A DNA stretch of 64,000 nucleotides from Nageia nagi (Eukaryota > Pinophyta), in the NCBI GenBank assembly GCA_050084985.1, contig JBITNC010000002.1, positions 9,486,001 to 9,550,000 on the forward strand, given 5' to 3'. Every line of letters starts with the position of its first letter. Position 1 is the first letter of the stretch. The position numbers were made by a program, and so were the translations under genes. Below, one piece after another: positions 48,831 to 60,600 of the stretch. The notes under the pieces are model-generated. The model did no database searches. It was not told where the DNA came from and was given only the letters and a program-made list of their open reading frames with translations.

Positions 48831-50509
48831 AAATATGATATTTTGAGTTTGAATCTACTTACCATATGCTCGAATGGTAGACTATAGATATACTCCTATA
48901 GATGACCTATCCTCCTTGTAATCAACCATCAAATACTCCTCCAATCAATGATAACCATCACTCCATAGTATCAGATCCTCTATGGATGTCCTTCCTCTTG
49001 ATGCACTAAAATGAGATATGGAACAAATGTTCCAATAGTGTGATATTATTGGTATGGTGGCAAACTCAACAAGTTTAGCAAGGAAGTTAACGCTTACTTG
49101 TCAGAGCTCCAAATGGTAAGGGTGTCAAAGTCAAAATGACCTATTTTTACAAATATTTTGATTTTATAGGTTGAATTTGGAGCTATAATTAGAGAAATAT
49201 ATATTTTTTTAGCATACAGTTCTTAAATTCTTATGTGGAGGTCTTATTGGCCTTGTAAAAGTTTTAAATACTTCCTATCCTTTTTTGAATACTAAAAATT
49301 ACCATTTCCATAGCACCAACAATGTTCTCTTCTTTGAGTTATGTGTGCTATTGATGGAATTTGGATGTAATTTATTCTTAGAATTTATTTTAATGACTCC
49401 TACATGTCTTATATAAATATCACTTCATTTGTATTTTTCATTAAAATTTATATTGGGTTTCGGGTGCCAATAGCATGCTATTTAGATGAGTTTCTAATGT
49501 GCCTAGTTTAGTTTCATTAATTGCTAATTTTCCATATGATAATGGATACTTATTTATGATATGCAATTAAAAATGTTGGATTATGTATACTTGATTTTAG
49601 TCATTTGGTAGGGTAAAACTATATCTTTAAGAAGGTTGTTCCTAGGTAGTTGTAGGCCCATGATATTTGCAAGATTTGGTGACATATGAAAGTAATTCTT
49701 AATTGGATGACTTTCTCCACTTATTTTGTGATGTCAATGGTGTACTAACATCAGAGCATTGGAAATATACCAATTCATGAGTTACTTAAATGATTAAAAA
49801 CTCTCCTATACTTATCCTTAATTGAACATTTTTGGCATGAAGATTGGTACTGAAATTATGCTTCCATTGCAAGGTATGGATATTTTATTTCTCTTTTCAT
49901 TTGATATTATTAAGCATGTTAAATTTGAATTTTTGAAGGTTGATATTTTTTACATGAATTTATGCATGCCAAGTGAATAAATCAACATCTATTAGTTGAC
50001 CTAAAGTTGACATGGAGAAATATGTAGAACAATAGGATATTAACTCCCCTTCTAGACTTCACTCTACATTCATTGTTACATTTCTTGCAACTTTGAATAA
50101 CTCTATTCTCCTCCATGTGTTGGTGATTCATTACTATAATTCAAATGATGATGTAATGATGTGACATGTGTTCATGCATGTGACAAGATGGCTTACCTTA
50201 CCCCCTTTTTTAGCATCAACTAGGGGCAATCTCATATTCATCTATAAGTATGGTGAATCAATAGACTTTGGTTAATAGTAGTAAAGATAATTTCATTTTA
50301 TCCAAATTTGAGGACTTGTATGATGTCAAAGACATAGAAGACTATCCACATGGTACTGGTAGTGTACATTGACTTGTTCTTAGGATACTAATGATGTACA
50401 TCCTTTGTGCATAATTAAACTCAAGCTCATAGACCTTTATAGGTTTGAATATTAAGAAATTTCATCATTCCAACTTAATATATTATATTTATTTCATCCT
50501 TGCTTTGTA
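48831..50509. other. Inner element, non-coding
   Basis: AT-rich sequence without recognised domains. Holds further motif half-sites (49463, 49312) and one pair (50352 and 50384). Confidence 0.45.
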
Positions 50510-51290
50510 TGGCTAATGTATTCAGATCATGGACATAAAAACACATGATCATCAATGGCCATTGATATAGCTAGTAAGAGTTCACTCACTTAAAAGTAAA
50601 TCGATGATGCAACCATAAGCAATTTGTTGACATTAGATCATCTCCAATGGATGATACATTTTGCTATGTATCCACATGGTTTTTGCTTTAAACCCATCTA
50701 AAGCATAATATGTTTGGATCATGGACATACAAATGTATGATTATTGATGGCCAACAAAATGGCTAGTGAACGTTCACTCACTTAAAAGTAAACCGATGAT
50801 GCAACTATGAGTAATTTGTTGATATTAGATCATCTCTAATAGATGATACTTTTTACTATGTATCCACATGGTTTTTTCTTTGAGCCCATCTAAAGCATAT
50901 TTTCTTCTGATCATAGAAATGAAAATGCATCATTGTTGATGGCCAATGAAATAGCTAGTGAGAGTTCACTCATTTAAAAGTAAATCGATGATACAACCAT
51001 TAGCAATTTCTTGACATTGGATCATATCAAATAGATGATACATTTTGTTATGTAACCACATGATTTTTGCTTTTAACCCATCTAAATCATACTATTTTTG
51101 GGTCATAGACATGCAAATGTATGATTGTCGATGGCCATCAATACGACTAGTGAGAGTTCACTCACTTCAAAGATAAATTAGCAATGCAACCATGAGCAAG
51201 ATGTTCACATTGGATCATCTCCAATGGATGAAATAACTTACAATGCATCTATCATGTTTTTATAACTGATATTTCATTATAGGTACATAT
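50510..51290. repeat. Four tandem repeats of exactly 192 bp
   Basis: The word GATCAT (GGTCAT in copy 4) falls at 50525, 50717, 50909 and 51101: 192 bp each time, with no indel. Each unit holds AGTGAGAGTTCACTCAC (a GTGAG/CTCAC hairpin), TAAATCGATGATGCAACCAT and GGATCATCTCCAATGGATGA. Substitutions separate the copies. The array lies about 0.5 kb before the 3' LTR. Confidence 0.95.
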
Positions 51291-51797
51291 ATTGAGCAAA
51301 ACAAAAGAAAATTATAGTCAAAACCAAGGTGCCACCATCATGCTTACAGTTTATTGGGCCATCAACAGTGTATATTTCATTATCATTTCCACCAATCCAA
51401 AGCATAACCTCTCTTTTTTGAGGCATGGATGTAATTGCAAATGGTTCTTGAGTATTAGACATGATGGAACAACCAAATTCATGATTGAGATAGTATAAAG
51501 GAGGTACATCATACCTTCCATTTCTAACCTTAGATATGGATTTTCATAGTCACCCAATCATCATCCAAGCAAGATTCTTGAAGATAACTTCTTCAACAAC
51601 TTTTTCCTTGGCTACTTTGCTTAAGGATCTTTCCTGGGTCACCCAAGACAAAAGGAGGGCAACACAAGGTCCCTCAACATCAACCATTCATCTTTAGTAA
51701 AAGACAACATCAACAAAAATATCAAAAAAAATTCTTCTATATCTTTGTTACACTTCTTTTTTGGACATGTAATTTCATTGCTTCAATAACACATCCA

Positions 51798-51809
51798 AAG
51801 AGGGGCAAA
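51798..51809 (+). promoter_or_regulatory. Polypurine tract of the inner element
   Basis: AAAGAGGGGCAAA directly precedes the TG of the 3' LTR at 51810. Confidence 0.75.
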
Positions 51810-52446
51810 TGTAGATGCCTCAAAATGAACCTTTATGTATTTATAATTCATTTTAATCCCTTAATAATGTATTATTTAAAATGGGATTTAAAACGTATGA
51901 AATAGATGTAGGCCATATATTTGACCCTTGTGGATTATATAAGGGGTCAAATATTATAATAGAAGCATCCCTATATAAAGGCATTAAATACATACAAAGA
52001 AAGAGCAATGGGACTATCATAAAGAAGAGACTAGACAAGGGTAAGATTATAGAATACCCAACTTCTATCAACTAAAGATTAGATAGAGATCAAGGACTCG
52101 AACATCATTTGTAAAGCAAACCTTTGCAAGGTCTTCTTATCTGTAACAAGTGAATCTCTTATCACAAAGGTTATCATACTTTTGTTATATTGATAAATCA
52201 TTTGTTCATTTATCATTCATCTTTCATTGCATCTTTAACTTGATCATTAACACAACATGTATGATATTGCTTGTTCTTGATGTATGCCTTTCCTTGATTA
52301 ATTGAATATGCATGTTGATGAAATGAACTTATATGCTTAAACATTTGTTATCATATTCTTGCTTTATGTAAACTAACTAATAAACTAAATAGTGCATGTG
52401 TTAATTCCCCTAATTAATTACACTATAATATTATTTAGGGTCTACA
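51810..52446 (+). mobile_element. 3' LTR of the inner element
   Basis: 637 bp, starting TGTAGATG and ending TAGGGTCTACA, so TGTAGA and TCTACA form short inverted ends. A TATATAAAGG (51969 onward) may be its TATA box. Confidence 0.88.
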
Positions 52447-53157
52447 ACATATCCATGTGGATCACCTATTATTTTGGTTTCCAAGAAGGATGAAACATGG
52501 AAAATGTGCATTGAATATAGAGCATTAAACAAAATCACCATCAAAAATTGCTATCCTTTGCCTTGGATAGATGATCTTTTAGATTAGTTGAAAGGGGAAA
52601 GATTCTTCACAAAACTAGACTTAAGGAGTGGGTATCACCAAATTCGAATCAAGGAGGAGGACATTTGGAAGAATACTTTCAAGATAAGACAAAGCCTATT
52701 TGAATGTTTTGTTTTTCCATTTGGTTTGTGCAATACACCAACCACTTTTATGAGGGTAATGAATAATGTACTTCATCCATTTATTTATTCCTTTCTTTTT
52801 GTATACTTGAATGACATTCTTGTTTATAGTTCTACTTGGGAGGAACATATTGTACATTTTAGACAAGTATTTCAAGCTTTTCATAGGGAGACATTGTTAT
52901 TGAAACATTCAAAATGTGAGTTTGGCAAAGAATCTTTGGTGTATTTGGGCCATGTTATTGGTCATGGACAACTTAAGATAGATCCTAGTAAAGTATATGC
53001 TATAGTAGATTGGACAAGGCCATCTAATGTAACTAAAGTAAGGAATTTCATAGGTGCTTTCCAATATTTGAGAAAGTTTATTATCAATTTTTCACATATT
53101 GCTTCACCTTTACATGATGTAACCGGAAAGAGGCAAGTTTTCCAATGGGGAAAATAA
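52447..53157 (+). pseudogene. Outer gypsy reverse transcriptase
   Basis: The text resumes after the inner element with [20 protein letters not shown] and [20 protein letters not shown]. The open piece 52588-53157 (189 codons) has FFTKLDLRSGYHQIRIKEED with the first catalytic Asp, FPFGLCNTPTTFMRVMN, and VYLNDILVYS. The last is the YLDD box with its first Asp changed to Asn, which should abolish activity. LGHVIGHGQLKIDPSKVYAI marks the thumb. One stop lies just before 52588. Confidence 0.93.
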
Positions 53158-53650
53158 CAACAAATATCTTTTGATACTTTGAAGCAAAAGATTATTAGTG
53201 CACTTGTGCTAGCACCTCTTAATTTGTAGAAGCCATTTAAAGTGGATATTGATGCAAGTGACTATGCCATGCAAGCCATTTTATTACAAGATGGTAAACC
53301 AATTTGCTATCATTCTAAAAAGTTTAGTGGGGCCATTTTGAATTATCCTATTTATGATAAGGAAATGTATGCATTGGTTTAATATGTTAAAAAGTGGAAA
53401 ATTACTTAATAAGGAAAGAAACAATCATTCATACTAATCATCAACCATTAAGTATTTACAAACTCAATCAAAATTGCAACAAATTAGACACTAAATATTA
53501 ATGAGTTTTCTACAACAATTTCATATAGTGATCAAGTATAAAAAAGGATAATAGAATAAGGTTGTTGACATGCTTAGTAGACCACCTATACCTATAGATT
53601 CCACACTATTAGTGGTGTGTAGTATTGATTATGGGTCATTAATGTTGTGC
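53158..53650 (+). pseudogene. Outer gypsy RNase H (broken)
   Basis: The frame at 53230-53385 reads [20 protein letters not shown], then [20 protein letters not shown] and DKEMYALV. It keeps the first Asp (DASD) and the Glu of KEMYA. It ends in stops near 53380-53410, and a degenerate tail runs to 53650. Confidence 0.85.
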
Positions 53651-53699
53651 AAATAAAGTATAGTGAGTCCCCTCTAATTGCTAATTTTTTTTTCCTTTT

Positions 53700-54600
53700 C
53701 TATTTGAGTCATTTTTAGAGGTATATGTGGAGGATACTGACTTCAGAGAGGTGTATGAGAAATTATCTTTATCTAGGTCCAAGTATGAGGGTTTGGATAA
53801 ATTTAATTTGCAAAATGGACTTTATCATTTTAATGCATTATGTGTACCTGTAGGTGAAAGAATTAGATTGACTAGAGAAGCAAATACTTCAAAGTTTGCA
53901 AGATATTTTGGGGTTGGAAAGACATTGTACAATTTGTAAAGGTATGTGTATTGGCCAAAGATGTAATATCAAGTTGCCAAGTACATAAGGGGGTATTATT
54001 TGTGTTGCACTAGTATGCCAAGCAACAAGAAATTAGGTTTGTATCAGCCACTTCTAGTACCTTCACATCCATGGGAGTATATTTCAATGGATTTTGTGGG
54101 AGAATTGCCTATGACTAAGAAGGTTCATGACTATTTATTTATTGTTGTAGATAGATTTAGTAAGATATGTGTTTTGATTCCATATAAAAAGACTATAATA
54201 GGACAAGATGTTGCAAATTTATTCTTTTTTCATGTTTGGGTTCATTTTGGATTTCCTAATTCTATTATTTCAGATAGTGACAGTCAATTTTTGGGCAAGT
54301 TTTGGACATGTTTGTTGGAAAATATGGATACAAGGTTGAAAAGGAGTAGTATCTTTCATCTTGAAATGGATGGATAAACTAAGGTGATGAATAGGATAGT
54401 AGTTCAACTCTTGAGGGGTTATTATGGCAAGCATCCTAAGTCTTGGGATGAACATCTTGAATATATCCAACATGCATACAATAGGGAAATTCATTCTTCC
54501 ATTAATAAGAGTCCTTTTGAGACTTATTTTGGTTATTTACCACCTTTAACTTTTGATTATGTGTTTGGGGAGCAAAGGGATGAAAAAAAATTCACTTGAG
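53700..54600 (+). pseudogene. Outer gypsy integrase (broken)
   Basis: Pieces 53727-53939, 54000-54377 and 54384-54599 cover the zinc-binding head (EANTSKFARYFGVGKTLYNL) and the core. The first core Asp (YISMDFVGELP) and the second (IISDSDSQFLG) are present. The third catalytic residue should be Glu in the TEV.NR motif, but the sequence has a stop followed by TKVMNR, so Glu is replaced by Lys. YIQHAYNREIHSSINKSPFE and TYFGYLPPLTFDYVFGEQRD follow. Confidence 0.92.
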
Positions 54601-55185
54601 AAGGATGAAAAGCAAGTTGAAAAATTTGTTGAAAAGATTAGGCAAATTCATTTGAAATTCCAAGAGCAACTTGAGACAAGCCAAGCCAAGTACAAGATGA
54701 GATATGAAAAAACATAGAGTTTACCATATGTTTCATGTGGGAGACCATGTTTGGTTACATCTTAGTAAGGAGAGGTTGTAAGGACCAACCAAGAAGTTGA
54801 AACTTATAAGGTATGGACCATTTGAGATTATGGAGCAAATAAGTGAGAATGCTTTTAGATCGAACCTTCTAGCATATATGAACATCTATTTAGTTGTGAA
54901 TGTAGAGCATTTATAATTGTATGAGGAATATATGTTAAATGAAGATGAAGCAGGTTTAGATTAGATTTTTCCATGTCTTGATGACTTATCTCGTAATACT
55001 ATGGATAAACTCAAGGAGAATTCAATATTACAAAAGAGTGTTCGTACTACAAGAAGAGGTGAGATAGAGCTATGGTTGGTTGAATTGAAAGGAAAAAAGC
55101 TTAATATAGCCAAGTGGATAAATAGGTCTAGAGTTGGGGAGTTGTATCCTCATCTATGCATTTATAGGACCAAATACTTCTCCAT
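54601..55185 (+). pseudogene. Outer gypsy C-terminal region with chromodomain-like tail
   Basis: After a linker with GPTKKLKLIRYGPFEIMEQI (54785-54845), a final piece from 55001 reads ILQKSVRTTRRGEIELWLVE, LKGKKLNIAKWINRSRV. The R.TRRG ... LV..KG ... A.W pattern resembles the chromodomain of gypsy chromoviruses, which guides integration to marked chromatin. The resemblance is partial. Confidence 0.6.
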
Positions 55186-55195
55186 TAGGGAGGTG
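55184..55195 (+). promoter_or_regulatory. Polypurine tract of the outer gypsy element
   Basis: TTAGGGAGGTG lies immediately before the TG of the 3' LTR. Confidence 0.75.
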
Positions 55196-55917
55196 TGATC
55201 TGAATTGGATCATATGTTTGGTTGTCTTTTCAAGAGTAATACTCATTTTAGAGGTATATGTGGTTAGATATAGACCAAAGATTGAAATATGGATTTATTT
55301 AACATTCAATTTTAGGCTACCAATGGCATGCAAATTGTTGATTTTACACTACTAATAACATGCACATTAATGAGTTGGTAGGAGAATTTAAGATACAGTG
55401 GCATTTTGAGAGATTGAGTAGTTCAAGTTCCATGGTTGATGCTTCAAAGTGTTTTGGAGGCTTATTTAATGGCATATATCATTCTTGATTCTCATTAAAG
55501 AGGATTATACAATTTTAGGATTTTAGAATTATAATAGTTTGAAGGAAGACTAAGAGTCATTCTAGAATTATTGTAGTTCTAAAATTGTTCCTTCTTGATA
55601 TAGGAGATTATAGTAGTGGTAGGATATTGTATTTTCATTGTATTGATGGTGTTTCTCTATGCATGTAATATTATAATGTCCATATACAATAAAAAGGGAA
55701 AGCTCCAATTCCATACTAGATTAGCACACCTTGGGTGAACTAAGGTAAATCATTCGGTTCATCTTATTATCTATTTGAGATTGTTAGTTTGTGATTTACA
55801 TTGTGCAATTCCAAATTTATATGCAATTTGTATGATCTAATAATGGTGAATGTATTTTTGTTCAAAATTATAAGTGAGGATCCAAGAATGCTATAAGCAT
55901 ATAATGATTATAAATCA
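55196..55917 (+). mobile_element. 3' LTR of the outer gypsy element
   Basis: 722 bp starting TGATCTGAATTGG and ending GATTATAAATCA, then TTAGG. It contains a pair of the recurrent 17-nt motif at 55316 and 55348. Confidence 0.92.
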
Positions 55918-55922
55918 TTAGG

Positions 55923-56857
55923 TATCCCTTTTGCATTTTAGGGATCACCACCCCAGCTTTGGAGCTATGTGATTGCTAAAGTGGAAAAAAGCTAGACTTC
56001 TAGAACTCCAAAAAGCTCTCATTAGTAGGAAAATTAAAATTTGCTCTAAGGTTCTTACATCTACCCATTTGTACTATTCATCCTATTGGGTTCCTTCATA
56101 GGCCTATTATAATAAATTGGAAAAGCTTCTTCAAGATTTCCTCTAGAATGGAAAAGCAAATAAGAAGGGATTCCATAAAGTGGCTTGGTAAACTTATTTC
56201 CTTCCTCAAGACTCTGAGGGCATGGGTCTTTTTAATTTTAAGTGCCAAGGTATGAATCTCTATGCTAAGTGGACTATTGGAGATTTGAAAGTATTTGAAG
56301 CCTAGAAAGTCCTCATAAAAAATGCTATATCTATGGACCTACCTCTTAATAGAAAAACCTATAAGGGGTTAGATTTTTCCTTCTTTGATTATAGATCTAG
56401 TATTTGTCAAAATTCTAGGCTTCTTTTTTATTCAAAGCATCTGGAAGGCTTGATAAAAAAGAATTCCTTGGATTAAATGCAAGGGTTATGGATTTCACAA
56501 AGGGCTCTCTATGAATCAATTGAATATTGGTTGTCTTCACTTTTTAGCTTAATTGTACCCCTCTAGTCTAGGCTCAATGTCTGCATGCCTGCAAGTTTTT
56601 CAAATGAGGCTTTTTTAATATTGCATATTTTTTTGATAAGCACTACAGGACTTTGATTTCATGCAACTATTTTGGGTATTTGTTTCACCTAACTACCTTG
56701 GATAGAGCCACCTATGATATTTTTATTGAGCTAACACCTTTTCCAACTTTGCACAAAATTGGTGGCAACTTGTAGAAACCATGGTGGAAAGAATTGGGAT
56801 GGTATATTGATATCCCCTTATTTAATTATAGAGTGGACTTGGGTTACAATTGGATTA
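55923..56857 (+). pseudogene. LINE B2 ORF2, continuation after the gypsy insertion
   Basis: The text resumes exactly where B1 would continue (compare 29607 and 30999). It includes MGLFNFKCQGMNLYAKWTIG (about 56220-56280) and a RKTYKGLDFSFFDYRS stretch. It ends at 56857 where the copia LTR starts. Confidence 0.8.
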
Positions 56858-57292
56858 TGCAAGTGAGAGAGTAAAACTATAAACTAAACAACTCTAAATT
56901 CTCAAAAACACATGAAAGCTCACAAGCACATCTACATAACTCACAAAATAATCTCACAATAGAACACAAGATGTAAGTGGTTCCTCCAACTAGGAGTACA
57001 TCCACTATCCTATAGCATAAGTTTACTCCATAAATTGATGTATGATCCAAAGAGGGATCCTTCTATTTATAGGACAAAATCTCTCTTTGGATCACCCTTT
57101 TACCTAATGTACAATAGCATAACATGCACATCCTTTTACCTAAGGGGCATGCTCATGACATGGAGTGTAGGACAAGTTACATTATCATATTCACTTAAAC
57201 ACTTAAGGTATATAATGATACCATTAAGTATTAGTGAATTTATAAAGAGGATTAATACAAACCTTTACAATAATGCATTATACATTCTAACA
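56858..57292 (-). mobile_element. 3' LTR of copia element 2
   Basis: 435 bp with TG..CA ends (minus strand: TGTTAGAATGTATAATGC ... CTCTCACTTGCA). A purine tract, AAGAGGGAG, lies just upstream on the minus strand (57293-57301). It contains a repeated GATCCAAAGAGGGATCC-like stem at 57048-57065. Confidence 0.82.
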
Positions 57293-57989
57293 CTCCCTCT
57301 TGATGCAATATTGGGATATAGCAAATAAGAGAGAAGAAGAAGAGAAACTAAGAGAGTTCTCCTCCAAATAGATACAACCAAAGATGAGAATTTTTTATCT
57401 ATTTGTGAATTAAGCAAGATCTAATTTAAGACTCACTCCTTTTCCAAATACAATCATTAACCATAATTGATTTCAATGTACATGAAGTAGTCATTCAACT
57501 GGAAGTCATGAAGAGTCTCCAAGAGCTTGCATATCCAAAGTAGCCTATAATCTTAAAGGAACTTGTAGGTCATAAGTAGCTCAAATAAAAATATTAATTA
57601 GTTGTAACATATTCATATCAACAAGGATAGATGAATCACACAAATGCCATCATGAACTAATCAATGGTGCATTATAATTCATCATGAAGATGCCAAGACA
57701 AAACTCATAGTCAACTATTATATATAAAACATGTGTTGATTATCATTACGAAATAGAGCATGCACATATGATTTCCTCACATATGGATAACTAAATAGTG
57801 TCAAAAGACACATAAGAGTTCCTCACACATGGATAACTAAATAGTGCTAGATTGGCCAATCTTTTTGCTTTAAAAATTTGTACAAGTTCCTCACATAGAG
57901 TGAACTTACCATGAAGGTGTATAAGAAAATTAACACTATACAACACAAACTCCTCCTAGGGGTGAATGTGTCATCACAAACATGAATTT

Positions 57990-58650
57990 AGCATAATAAT
58001 TCAAACTTCACTCCATCTTGAGGGCAAATTCACCAACCTAATAGCATCTCTAAGCTTACAGAATTGAGCTTTTGGGAGGGGATTCATGAACAAATAAGTG
58101 GAGTTCAAGATGGATGGATAATACTTTAGGTGTATGATTCCATAAAGATCTTTCTTTTTGATAAAATAGGTATGGATTTCCACATGTTTTATTCTCTGAT
58201 GGAACATAGGATTCTTAGCCAAAGAAATAGGCAATTGATTATCTGAATAAATCAAAGATGCTGTTAGCTTTCTCATACCCAATTTCTTTCTTTTCCAAAT
58301 AGCTTCCTAGGATACAATATATATGGCATGATATTAAACTTCTATGGTAGAAAGAGAAATAGTAGGCTTCTTCTTGGAAGCCTAGGAGATAGAACTTGAA
58401 CCAATGCTAAACATATACATAGAGGTTGATTTTCTATCATCTTTGTCTCCCCCATAGTCAGAATCTGAGAAGCCAAAGAGAATAAATGAGGGAAACTTAG
58501 AATACTTGAGATCAAAATCTTTAATCTTTACAACATACCTCAAGATTTTCTTAACAACATTAAGGTGCTCAACATATGGTTTTTGCATGAATCGAGTCAT
58601 CAAACTCACTGTAAAGGTAATATTTATCTTGAAAATAGTCAAATACAAAA
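57990..58650 (-). pseudogene. Copia 2 RNase H (broken)
   Basis: The piece 58648-58382 reads FMQKPYVEHLNVVKKILRYV and FDLKYSK, then GFSDSDYGGDKDDRKSTSMY; the DSDYGGD word keeps RNase H Asp residues. The piece 58282-58001 reads LIYSDNQLPISLAKNPMFHQ, RIKHVEIHTYFI and FCKLRDAIRLVNLPSR, the usual end of plant copia polyproteins. Confidence 0.88.
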
Positions 58651-58679
58651 AATTATCAATTAATTACTTGTAAGCTATA

Positions 58680-59560
58680 GCATCAGCTAACTGAGAGTTG
58701 TAGCTCAGAGAAATAGTGATTCCAAGAAAGACTAGGATCACAGCTTATCTACATTCATCTATTCCAAACTTCTGCAATATGTTTGATATATATTTAGATT
58801 GATTGAGATAAGTATAATCCTTGTATTAATACACTTGTATTCCAAGATAGTAGTGCAATAGACCAAGATCAATCATTTCAAATGTTTCCTTAAATTTATA
58901 TATGCACTCTTGAATGATTTATTTATTATTCCTAGTTATCAAAAGATCATCAACATAAAGGAGAATCAAGATCACATCTTTTCCCTAATTGAGAACATAT
59001 AGATCAGAGTCAAAAAAACACTTTAAAGAACCAATATCTAGAAAATACCTTGAAATATTTTTATACCAAGATCTAGGTGCTTGATTTAGTTCATATAATG
59101 TCTTCTTTAGCTTGCACACAAAGGACTCTTTACCTTACATAATGAACCCTTTTGGTTGATTCATGAAGATTTTCATATCTAAGTCACTATTGAGAAATGT
59201 ACTTTTGACATCAAGTTGAAAATATTTCCATACTTGAGTTATAGAAAGAACAAGGATAATTCTCATAGTAGACATCTTTGCCATGGGAGTAAAGGTTTCC
59301 TTATAATCTACATGTATTTTTAAGCAAAACCTTTGGCTACTAACCTTGCCTTGTATTTCTTAATATCCTCAATAGAATTGAACTTGACCTTGTAGATCCA
59401 CTTATTTCCAATCACATTCTTCTCATTGGGATAAAGAATCAAATTCCAAGTTTCATTTTTTATAAGCACCTCATACTCCACTTTCATGGCTTCCATCTAG
59501 CACTCATGCTTAGAAGCTTCTTTTAAGGTTAAGGGCTTATGCTTGTTAATTTTGGCAAAT
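58680..59560 (-). pseudogene. Copia 2 reverse transcriptase (broken)
   Basis: Near 58975-58935 the minus strand reads VILILLYVDDLLITR, an intact catalytic YVDD. Upstream words (FDVKSTFLNSDL-like at about 59200, VYKVKF near 59390) follow the usual order. Frames are broken by several stops. Confidence 0.82.
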
Positions 59561-59599
59561 AAGGATTTGTTCAAGGTCATGCTCCTTGTTACCATTTGA

Positions 59600-60600
59600 G
59601 TTGGAGAGTTTTATTCCTAATATGACTTGTATACATCAATATCTAACCAACTATGTGTAACTAAAGAGTCCTATAAATCATCAATATCCTCATTAGAAGC
59701 AGATTCTCTAGGATGTTCATTGAACTTTACATCCCTTGAAACAAACATGACTTTGTAGGATGAAAAGTAGAGCCTATAGCTACTATGTTGACTATCATAA
59801 CCCACAAAGATATATTTTAGCTTTTTTCTCCAACTTTTTCTTTTTCTTAGAAATAATTTAGGAGAATGATTCACAACCAAACACCCTAAGGTGAGAAATG
59901 TTAGGTTTTCTTCCTGACCATGCCTCAAAAGGTGTTTTACCTTGAACAACTTTTGTGAGACACCTATTCAAAGTGTAAATAGCAGTGCTCATAGCTTCAC
60001 CCCATAAAAAAACTAGAAAGATTACCCAACATGCATCTAACCATTTCCATAATTATTATGTTTTTCCTTTCGACAACACCATTCTATTAAGGAGTGTAAG
60101 GAATTATAAACTATCTCTTGATTCCATACTTAGCACAATATTCATTAAACTTATTGCTATTATATTCTCCTCCATTATCTGATTTAAACATCTTGATTTT
60201 AAGGTTAGTTTAATTCTTAATAAAGGCCTTAAAAAACTTAAAACTCTCAAAGGTTTGATCCTCATGCTCAAGTAGATACCCAAAGGTCATTCTACTAAAG
60301 CCATCAATGAAAGTCAAGATATAAGATGCTCCTCCAAGCAACTTAGTTTGAAATGGACCCATCAAATTTGAATGCACAAGTTGAAGAGGTTGAGATGCTC
60401 TTGTTGTCTTATCTTTTTCAAACTTTTGTCTATGCATCTTGCCAAGAATGCACTTCTCGCATAGACTAATCAAAGGAGAAATTGAAGGCAAACCTTACAC
60501 AAGTTCTTGGTATTTCATGAGTTGAATACCATTATAGTTAAGGTGTGCTAAACATTGATGCCAAATATTACCTCTAGAACACACAATTGTAGCAAGACAC
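59600..60600 (-). pseudogene. Copia 2 pre-integrase and integrase (broken)
   Basis: IWHQCLAHLNYNGIQLMKY (about 60560-60510) and CEKCILGKMHRQKF (60460-60420) give the zinc-binding head. LQLVHSNLMGPFQTKLLGGA, SYILTFIDGFSRMTFGYLLE (60491-60210) starts the core; the first Asp of the VH.D motif is Asn (VHSN). At 59949-59671 VFVGYDSQHSSYRL-like and FVSRDVKFNEH words end the domain. Confidence 0.85.

Larger units (their letters stand above)
44698..52446 (+). mobile_element. Inner LTR element with gag but no visible pol (TR-GAG or LARD-like)
   Basis: This 7.7-kb unit sits inside the gypsy reverse transcriptase start. Its ends are TGTAGATG and TCTACA, flanked by ATATA (44693-44697) and ACATA (52447-52451), a 5-bp duplication with one mismatch. 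The first 290 bp match the 3' LTR at 51810-52446; the rest of the 5' LTR and the primer site are deleted. A gag region (45050-47250) is followed by an antisense coding-like tract, non-coding sequence, four 192-bp repeats and a purine tract. No protease, reverse transcriptase or integrase was found, so it must have depended on another element. Confidence 0.85.
41992..55917 (+). mobile_element. Ty3/gypsy retrotransposon (outer), with target duplication TTAGG
   Basis: LTRs at 41992-42672 and 55196-55917 have TG..CA ends. TTAGG flanks the element on both sides (41987-41991 and 55918-55922), and removing it with one copy of TTAGG restores LINE B2. A tRNA-Met primer site follows the 5' LTR, and a purine tract precedes the 3' LTR. 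The order gag, protease, reverse transcriptase, RNase H, integrase and chromodomain-like tail is that of gypsy chromoviruses. Its reverse transcriptase start is split by the inner element (44698-52446), so its own length is about 6.2 kb. All domains have stops or lost active residues. Confidence 0.93.

Noticed and set aside
50510-51290. CRISPR array or centromere satellite
   Set aside because: The units are contiguous 192-bp repeats without spacers, only four copies, and lie inside an LTR element.
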